The position numbers and the translations under genes were made by a program. 64,000 bases of DNA from Aphelocoma coerulescens (Eukaryota > Chordata > Aves > Passeriformes > Corvidae), in the NCBI RefSeq assembly GCF_041296385.1, contig NW_027184064.1, positions 186,001 through 250,000 of the forward strand. Direction: 5' to 3'. The notes under the pieces are model-generated. The model saw only the letters and a list, made by a program, of their open reading frames with translations. It was not told the DNA's origin and searched no databases. This document shows positions 55,970 to 64,000 of the stretch, in pieces; position 1 is the stretch's first letter, and each line of letters opens with the position of its first letter.

Positions 55970-56310
55970 GAGATCACAGAGTCATGGATGTTGGAAAAGA
56001 CCTCCAAGATCATCAGATGCAACCTGTAACCAATCTTCACCTTGTCAACCAGGCCAGAGCACTGAATGCCATGTCCAGTCGTGTCTTGAACACCTCCGGG
56101 TATGGTGACTTTGCCACCTCCCTAGGCAGCCTGTTCCAATGCCTTATAACCCTCTCTGTGAAAAAAAATCCTTCTGATGTGCAACCTGAACATCCTCTGG
56201 TGCAACTTGAGACTATTTCCTCTTGTCCTGTTGTTGGTTGCCTGGAAGCAGAGCCTGACCCCCACTTGGCTACACTCCTTTTAGGGAGTTGTAGAAAGTG
56301 ATAAGATACT
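55970..56310 (-). mobile_element. CR1 LINE 3'-end fragment
   Basis: AGAGTCATGGATGTTGGAAAAGACC, CCACCTCCCTAGGCAGCCTGTTCC and GTCCTGTTGTTGGTTGCC are antisense CR1 landmarks. Confidence 0.9.
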
Positions 56311-59300
56311 TTGGTACAGGGCTCTCCATACTGTTTCAATTCTTCCCAGCAAAACTGAAGGTTTGGCTGATCATTTAAAATGCTCTGTAGCAGGAATGTG
56401 GAAAACAACAGATACCAGCACACTGATGCAACATTCTAGCTTAGTAATATCCAGCCTGTTGCTCATCCCCTTGCATACATGCCTCACTGGCTGTCATAAT
56501 AAAAAAGGATGTTGTTCACAAAAACATTAACTATTGCGCCCTAAAACAATGATCAAAATAAAATTTTCAAAACGAATGCCCTGAAATTTAAATGATATTA
56601 AAAAAAAAGACTATTATAAGCTAGCTGTAGCTGTCCTGGTACCTTGTATGTTGACAGTTAACTCACTTCAACCAAGAATTTGATGTCATGACTGCTTAAT
56701 GGCTAATGCTTAGTTTGAAAAAGGAAATAAAAGTCTTGTTTGAATGAAGTTATTTTGATTTTGATTCATACTTCTTCACAAGCAATATAAACATTTAAGA
56801 AAGACCATTTAATTACTCCGATTCCAAACTCTCATACCAAATGATGAAAAAAGAATTTGATTGATTGATTGATTGATTGATTGGGAGGGAGAGGGTTTGG
56901 AAGAGAAAAAACATCAATGCTAATGCCTTAACCCAAGCTTTCAGTGATTAATTAATTTTTTCCAGATGTTTCTACTGTTTGCTAAGCTTCACCAAAGACT
57001 ACTGATTAGTTTATTAAACAAATGTTTCATTAATGAAACCAATAAAGCACACAAGTCCCAAGTTTTGTGTTTGTAAAAATACACAGAACGGTATTTTTAA
57101 ATACTGTTTATCAAGTCAGCAGATGCCTACAGGTAGCATAGGTTTATAAATCACTCTCTGGTTCTCTACCAGAAAGGATACAACATTTCTGAAACTCTCC
57201 TTGTTCTTAAAATAAATAATGCCAAAGATGTTCCACTATTTATTTCCCTTCCTGTAAACAAATGCATGCAGATGATAGAACAGGGAAACTTCTGTCTTGC
57301 AAATAATTTAAAAAATCCCTTCCACCTTCTCTGCTGCTTTGATCTTTTCTGGAGACAAAATGTAGGTAAAGATTTTGTAGATAAAGCTTTCATGCAAATC
57401 TACAAAAAAAAATGCTTTTCTACCTGTAGATTTAGAATAATTTTGTAGAATGTAACTGCTACACTGTAGACATTTCATCTGCCTTGAATGGTAGATATAA
57501 GTGAGGGGTCCATAACTGATGTTCTTTGCTGCCTAGGATTAATGGCATTATTATATGAAGCCTTTTGCCAGCTTTACTCAGCAACAGGCAGGAGTGTTGA
57601 GTACATTCCTCCTGTGACAGAGACCTGCAGTCTGTGCAGAGAGGAAAAAGACTGTCTTGTAGCCTTCTAGGAGTTCAGTGATAAATTCCCCAGTGCCAAA
57701 GATACTGTCAGAGATCAGAAAACCTGAATGACATAATAAAGTAGCTTATGTGGAGACAAATGGCAGTGTAACCATAGAAAATATTTTTGAAAAAGAGAAA
57801 GCAAAAATGTATATAAAAATACTGTATATTTTTTTATTATAGTCAATAAAAGCGTATGTGTAACTATGCCAATACTAAAATAGACCTCATACCAATGCAG
57901 TAGTCAGGAAAAATCATGGTACTCTGTCAAAGGAGGATAGAGTTTGATATTAAGAATCCATTTAAATATTGCATTAGTATTCAGGCCATCCTCAGAAAAA
58001 GATTTAGCAGAAAGAGTATCTTGAAGTGGAAATGTTACTGATTAGAAGTGCAAAAAAATTTCTGTTTAACAGAGGAGAAAAGATAAGAGTCACTTTTGAC
58101 TAGTGGTAGAATAAGTAAAGGGAGACAGAAGGGAATCAGAAGTTAAAACCCCAGTCCAGCTAAGAGTATTGCCATTGGGAAGCCTTTCATTAATTTCAGC
58201 AGTAGTTGGAGTATGCCCTCTGTCAGCTAATCCTGTTTTTTCTGTCATAGTGTAGGAAAAGAGAAGATACTGAATGATATGCAATGAAGTTATATGTGCT
58301 AAGGGGATAACAGCCACTGGGAGCTGGCAGAAAGGGGGTCTTACCCCTTGCGTGCCGACACAAGGATGCCCGGAGGTCAACGCTGAAACCCCTCTGGAAG
58401 GTGGCACTCAGCGCCCATCAAGCAATGAAAAAGGGGTAGAGCTCCTCACCCAGTAGGGGCTGTATCTTCCTGTCGCTGTTAAGCAGGCACGCAGGTGAAG
58501 GCAAAGAAGAAAGAGGGGGGACTCTCCATACGTGTTCCATGCAGGTTTACTCCGGTGAAGTGACAGGGATGAAAAGGCCAATTGGTAGGAGGGTCCAGGG
58601 ATCTTAGACTGGGTACAGAACAGTCAGGGAAAGGAATCACAGCCAATGGGATAGGGGCGAGTAGGCGGGGTTGACAGCAAGGGAACCTTGGGAACAACAC
58701 ATAGGAGGGACTTAGGGAAGGATCCAATGGGGCATCGAGGAACAAAGAACTCTCTAGAATTGATACATATTAAAGAAGGGAAATGAATAGACATGATATC
58801 ATACATAAATCAGGGAGGGGAAAACATTAACCAATTGAGAGAAAACATGCAAAAGGCAGAAGAAGGGAATCATGGGTTCTCACCATGACTGTAAGTTACG
58901 GGCTACACTTGGGTTGCTGACCACCACAGCTGGTTGCCTGAGTTCTATTCAGGAGACAGAGTGGCTGGAGCCACCTGCACTGCCACAATGTGCCACTGGA
59001 AGTACAATATATATTTTGTACTCTCTAGCTCTGGACACTGATACAAAGAACCCACAGAAAAAGAAAGGGGATGTTTATGTTTCTGCTGTGTACAAGAGCA
59101 CATATAGGCACTGCCTCTGACTGAGAGACAGAAGATAAGTGGTGCTCAGAGGTGGCAAATACTCAGAAGATGAGACTACCCCTCCACGCCATTACAGGAC
59201 AACATGGAGCAGAACTGAACAGCCAACATCTGGCTGCCTGTCTTTCTAGAACCAGGGGTTTGCCCATCTCAGCAGCTGCCCTGCTGCTGCAAAGAGCACT

Positions 59301-61499
59301 CAAGGCTCTTTTGGAGAAGCTCAAAAGTTGATTGGCTTGATATACGCTGGAAAACACATAGAAGACTTATCATTCCTCGTGTTGAGCCAATTAGCAGCTA
59401 GAGTTCAACAAGAGACAGTCTTTAGCATGTGCATAAGATATCCTGTTAATTGCTTTGAAGTGATTTCTCTAGAGGTAATTTAGAGGTAAAGAGGTTTAAA
59501 TGCTTAAGTATGTGCCCTTTCCTCTATTAAGTTTTCTCTAGTGGTCTGTGTATGATAATTACTGTTTCTAAACTGCTAATTAAGCTTCTGGAGACAGAGA
59601 TGCCTGATTACAGTGAGTTTCAAAATACTAGTGCACTGGGAGCAGGATTTTCTTCTTGAACTGTGCCTGAAGATTAGCACTTGAGAGCTTGTATACTCAA
59701 CAGGATGTTACCAATCCTGCATTCTTTTGAAAACCATCTTTCAAACCATTTCTGATAAGAGATGATTTGGGCATGATGTGGTGCTGTTACAGAGTTTTAT
59801 AAGGAGTATCATTGTGGCTAGAACCTTAGCTCCAGTCTCCTGATGTTCTTTGCTATGAATTAGTCTTCCTTCAAAACATCCTTCTGAGAAAACTAAATGG
59901 TTTTTGGTCCCAGAAGGACCTCAGCCCAGCAGAACCAGATGACACTGCCCTGACATTGTTCTCCTTCTTCTCAGCTTTCTACAAAAGTGTTCCATGATGC
60001 TGGGAAGAGTAGGAGACAAGCACATGTTCTTCCAGCAGATTTCTTCATTTTCAGAGCAGACAGTAGAGCTGGAATGACAGGCAGGCCCACGACTACACTT
60101 CCTCTTCTGGGTGTCCTTATGTGGGCAGGGGATAAGAGCAGCCTGTGACAACCTGTAACAGGCTCTGCTTACCTGTGCAAGTTGGTTAAAGGCTGATAAC
60201 CCAATGCCAGAGGATAAATTTTGTGATTTCCCCACCTCCACCCCTCTCTCTTCAAAGGAAAATCCACAGGAGGAAGAAGGTAAAACCTTGGATTGAAAGC
60301 TTCTTGTGGATTGTTTTAAACATTAACACGAAGATGTATTTCCCTTTGTCAGCTGCACCTTTCAGTGCTTTGTCCAAGGGGCAGTACTTGGGAAGTAACA
60401 ATTAGGGTTGCGGAGTTTTAGAAAGGTTCAGTCAACTTATCCCTTGCAGACAGAAAAAAAAAAGTACTACAAAAGATCCATAAAGTTGTTAAGTGCAAAT
60501 CAGTATGGAATTCAAGCATGCTGGCCAACAACTCTGGGGCAACTTTACTCAAAAATTTTGGGAAATACTGAAATGTGACTTGCCAAGACATATGGGAAGG
60601 GGAGGGGACTGCAAGGGAAGGAATCAACAACAAAACCTGAAGAACATAAATACCAACAAAAGGCTTGTCTAGAGACAGGCTGGCATGGTGATCAAACATG
60701 ATTAAAATCAAAAGCCTGGAGATGTCAGAATTTCTGGGAGTGGTCTACAGATCATAGGCTCCTTTATCTGCTATTTTTTGTTCCTTTACTACCAATACTA
60801 TCTATTGGCAAAGCTGTATTATTTTTGCAAGCCTTTTTTCAGACACATCTGTGGCCTGTGACTGGAGTAAGACACAGGAAGCAGATGCAAAGTTTTACTC
60901 TCAGCAGCTACATATAACAGAAATTTCGTTTTATATGTTTCATTTGGGCTGTTGTATAAACTAAGAGATACACACTGCAGGGTAGTTAAAAACATGTAAA
61001 GTTGTTTTTCTTTGTTAACAGGCTGGTTCTGGCATACATTTGAAAAAATATCACTCAGCTATGTGTTGATAAATAAAAACACTGGCTTTCAAGTGATTTG
61101 GTGTGGTGGTTTGGGGTTTTGTTGTTGTCATTGTAGAATAGTGAAATCCTGAAAAAAGAAATTCATTGTATGTTTCTGTGTCAGCCTTCCCCTCTGAGCT
61201 GCCAACAGCAGGAGACCTTTTATGAGCAGAAACACCTGTGGATGTTTCTCATTTTTTTGTGTGTGTATTTCAGCCTTCCAAAGCACATTCCTAGACCTGC
61301 GGCTCTTCACGTAAAGTCAGAGCTAACCCTTCTCTTCTGTGCGACCGCAAGGCAAATATTTTGGCCTCTCGGCCCCATCTGTGGAAATTCTCACACGGGC
61401 TGAGTTACGGCAGCATTTAAATAGTTATAAAAAATCACTCTTGAAGAACACTTAAGAGCATTGTTCTGGCCTGGTCACGGAAAATATTTTTTGCTGGGC
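56311..61499. other. Five kilobases without a recognised gene
   Basis: Mostly AT-rich. A (TTGA)n microsatellite lies at 56856-56884. 58290-58800 is GC-richer with CCAATTGG and CCAATGGG motifs and may be an old LTR on the minus strand, but no ends were found. Short ORFs (for example 57488-57670 and 59921-60241) have no domain or context. Confidence 0.4.
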
Positions 61500-62130
61500 A
61501 GCGCGGACAAACCCATCTGAGGTTTGGAAACACGCCGTGACTCCACGGCAGCCACCCCAGCACCGCCGCTCGCCTGCGTTTACAGACCATGGCTCTGATC
61601 TCAGTTTACAAGCAATCACAATTGCAACCCCACTTTACAGACAATCTCGACTTTAACCACGGTAGGAACCCCCTCGAACGCCGCACTAGCCAAGGCGGCG
61701 CAAACAACACCGGTTCTGTCTTTCACACCACTCCGGGTCTCCCTGCGCCTGCCGAGCAGGATAAATGCACCGGGAGGCGGGGAAAAGAGAGCTGCCGGCC
61801 CGGCTTGGGGGCGGTCGCGGGGGGCAGGGGGCTCGGCCCAGATCCCGCCTGCCCCCGCTCCCCATACTGACCCGCCCTCGCTATGAGGCGGACGGTGGCT
61901 CTGCGCGTGCAGCCAGGATGGAGCGAGTGAGGCGGTGCGGCCGGACGGAGGGGTACCCCGCCTGGGGTGTACTGCTTCTCTCTTTCCTCCTCCTCCTTCT
62001 GGCAGGTCAGGGGGGCCGGCGTGGGGCGGGGGACGGGCGCAAAGCCGCGGACAGCGGGTGTGTACGGGGCCGGCGGTTTAGGACACATGTGGGAGCTTTT
62101 CCTCGTCGGCGATTGAATTGCATCCGGTGT
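61500..62130 (+). promoter_or_regulatory. CpG-rich block, possible promoter island
   Basis: The density of CG dinucleotides rises sharply compared with the flanks (GCGGTCGCGGGGGGC, CGCGGACAGCGG and so on). It covers the candidate first exon at 61918-62005. No TATA box is obvious, which is common for island promoters. Confidence 0.55.
61918..62005 (+). CDS. Candidate first coding exon: signal peptide then splice donor
   Basis: The ATG at 61918 has a good start context (AGGATGG, A at -3 and G at +4). It encodes a basic N-region (MERVRRCGRT), then a strongly hydrophobic core (WGVLLLSFLLLLLA), after which CAG|GTCAGG forms a splice donor (GT at 62006-62007), leaving phase 1. That is the usual form of a first exon for a secreted or type I membrane protein. 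The reading frame past the donor stays open into GC-rich sequence but loses protein-like composition, which supports splicing. Later exons would lie beyond the window. Gene identity is unknown. Confidence 0.45.
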
Positions 62131-62209
62131 TAGAAAGGGTTCCCCGGGGTGTCCCAGCAGAGCGCTCCCGGGCGGGGTGTGGTGTGCGGAAGCCCCCCTC
62201 TGGCTGCAG

Positions 62210-62578
62210 GGAGAGTAAATTTTGAGAAGGCAGGACTGAAAGAGGACCTCATTAACGTGTATAAATATCTGAAGGGGGTGTGCCAAGAGCATGGAGCTCG
62301 GTGGTATTGAGCAATGGAACGGGGGGGCAACGTGCAGAAACTGATGCACAAGGAGTTACACCTGATTATGAGGAACAGCTTTACTGTGAGGGTGTTCACA
62401 CACTGGAACAGATAGCCCAGAGTGGTTGCGAAGTCTCCCTCAATAGAGATACTCAGGAACCCTCTGGACGCAATCCCGTACCACATGTGCTCTAGGATGA
62501 CTCAGCTTGAGCAGTGAGGTTGGACCAGATGACCCACTGTGGTCCCTTCCCACCTGACCCATTCTATGATTCTGTGAA
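62210..62578 (+). mobile_element. CR1-type LINE 3' end
   Basis: ACCTCATTAACGTGTATAAATATCTGAAGGG, TTTACTGTGAGGGTGTTCACACACTGGAACAG, GGTTGGACCAGATGACC and the terminal TTCTATGATTCTGTGAA are CR1 3' landmarks. It lies just downstream of the candidate exon, inside what would be its intron. Confidence 0.88.
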
Positions 62579-64000
62579 CCCACCTGTGTGGGATAAACCT
62601 GTGATGTGCAGGGTGAAGGCACCTTGGTGCTCTCCCACCAGGACAGAGCCAGACAATGTACTGGCCTGGCACAGCTGGAGCCACGAATACTCATGCCAAA
62701 AAAGAGGTGACATTGCAAAAGCCTGTAGCTGCTGGCACGGGGGTGTGCCAAAGCCTTGTCATGGGGTGTCCGGGGAGAGCAGCCCCTTGCCAAAGCCTTG
62801 GTATGGGGTGTCGTATGCGGGGGTTGTCCTGCACTGCTGTTCCCTATAGCAGTGCCTGTGCTGCCCATGAGCTGCTGCTCTCCTTGTGGAGATGGGTGTC
62901 TTGCTGACTACCCTGATTCACTTGTTGGTGGGGCTGGTTGGCAGAATGATGGTTTGGTTTTTCAGTTTTTTCATGTGTTTCTTTAATCCAGGGGGCATCT
63001 CACAGCGTTAGGGTGCAGTTTCCCAGGCTGACCCACGTGCTGCATTGCACAGCCCTCTCTGGCCCTCGCTTGATGCTTATTTTCAAGCAGAAACCAAGTG
63101 TGAGCAGGTTCAGAGAGCTGACCTGCTAAAATCCTGTGACCAATCAGGCTGTGAGATGAGTCAGAAGCATGAGTCAGTGAGCAAAGGAGTTTCAGTGCAA
63201 GGTGGGAACTTTCACCCACTTGGGGCAGGAATGGCAGCATGGCAGAAGCTGAGATGAGGTGGGGTTGCCTGGATCCTTGCACACCAGCCAAAAGGGTCAG
63301 TACAGATGAAAGGCAGTAATGGCAATGGGAGAGTGAGAACCTCCCAGGTGAGTTGCAGCCTGGGAAGCGGAAGCTACAGTGCATTGGGAATGCAGAAGCG
63401 TGGTTTGCAATCTTCAAGTCTCTGCCACTGCAGTATGTGACCAAATACGTCACCAAGGGTGATGGTGTATGGAACATGGAGTCTGTTTGAATTCATCTGG
63501 GCTGCAGCTGCAGCCTTGACAGTGGGGAAGGTGATCCCTGAGAATGTTTTTACAGTGCAGTGGCAGTACAGTGTTATCTTCTTGGGGGAACCTGATTTTG
63601 AAAACACTAAATGTCATGACAGCACAAGAGGTTGATACTATTAAAATAGCTTTTCACAGGAATAAAAGGATAAATGCTCTTCCATGCTTCTTAATAAAGA
63701 GCTCTCTTACTGTTGTTTCACAGTTTGCTTTGTCTGGCAGGGCATTGTGGCTGGGAACTCAGTGGGGCAGAGAGGGCACTGCTGGCTCCTGTGCCAGGCA
63801 CTGCCATGCCACACTGGCCATGGCCCTGATGCTGGAGCACAGCCAGGGGAGAAGCTGCCAGATGGCAGGGGGCAAGAGAGCCCCAGGCAGCTCTGATTTG
63901 CGCCCCAGGCTGGGACTGGGGGTGGTAGCCTGTTCCCAGACAGCTTCCTTCTCCTCTCCTGCCACCCTCCAGATCAATAAGACGGGCAGCCCAGACTCAG
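62579..64000. other. No exon recognised
   Basis: Moderately GC-rich. Tandem copies of GCCAAAGCCTTG.TATGGGGTGTC lie at 62748-62815. ORFs here lack domains and splice context. It may be intron of the gene starting at 61918. Confidence 0.35.

Noticed and set aside
1..64000. tRNA genes, CRISPR-like arrays or bacterial-type operons
   Set aside because: None seen. The tandem repeats present are not spacer-separated, and the sequence is eukaryotic.

Overview
The window looks like bird nuclear DNA. The only dense coding signal is transposon-derived. There are CR1 LINE fragments on both strands, including one nearly full-length copy, several solo LTRs with 5-bp target duplications of the ERVL type, and at least four class II (alpha/beta-retrovirus-like) endogenous retroviruses. 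A passerine host is plausible from the LTR types; this is inference. No cellular gene is complete. One candidate first exon, a signal peptide followed by a splice donor inside a CpG-rich block, lies near the right end.

Layout. 1-5.8 kb: a decayed class II provirus on the minus strand, cut by the window edge, with a tRNA-Trp-type primer site. 5.8-8.7 kb: a tandem repeat of about 188 bp, interrupted by LTR-like insertions. 9.5-11 kb: an ERVL pol fragment with an almost exact inverted copy of part of itself, next to an ERVL-type LTR. 11-19 kb: LTR-like repeats, one clean 1-kb solo LTR (14812-15819) and a solo LTR at 18305. 19-32.6 kb: an older betaretrovirus-like provirus whose gag is split by a very young related provirus (22108-31111). 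32.6-43 kb: mostly anonymous AT-rich DNA with CR1 pieces, a 934-bp solo LTR and a pair of LTRs in inverted orientation. 43-53.2 kb: a nearly full-length minus-strand CR1 that received three insertions: a solo LTR, a 278-bp element with 8-bp duplications, and an internally deleted class II provirus. 53-64 kb: an LTR-like block, a second copy of the 8-bp-duplication element, CR1 pieces, anonymous DNA and the candidate exon.

The centre of interest is the provirus at 22108-31111. Its two 592-bp LTRs look identical by eye, and it has a perfect 6-bp target duplication. Pro, pol and env are open. Gag is open except for one frame change near a run of nine C. Gag, pro and pol lie in three successive -1 frames, with A AAA AAC and G GAT TTC slip sites in register at both junctions, as in mouse mammary tumour virus. 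Its envelope is instead of the avian alpharetrovirus type: furin site, internal fusion segment between cysteines, and CX6CC. It is therefore a young mosaic provirus nested inside an older relative.

All calls come from reading sequence and translations by eye. LTR identity, family names and ages need alignment.
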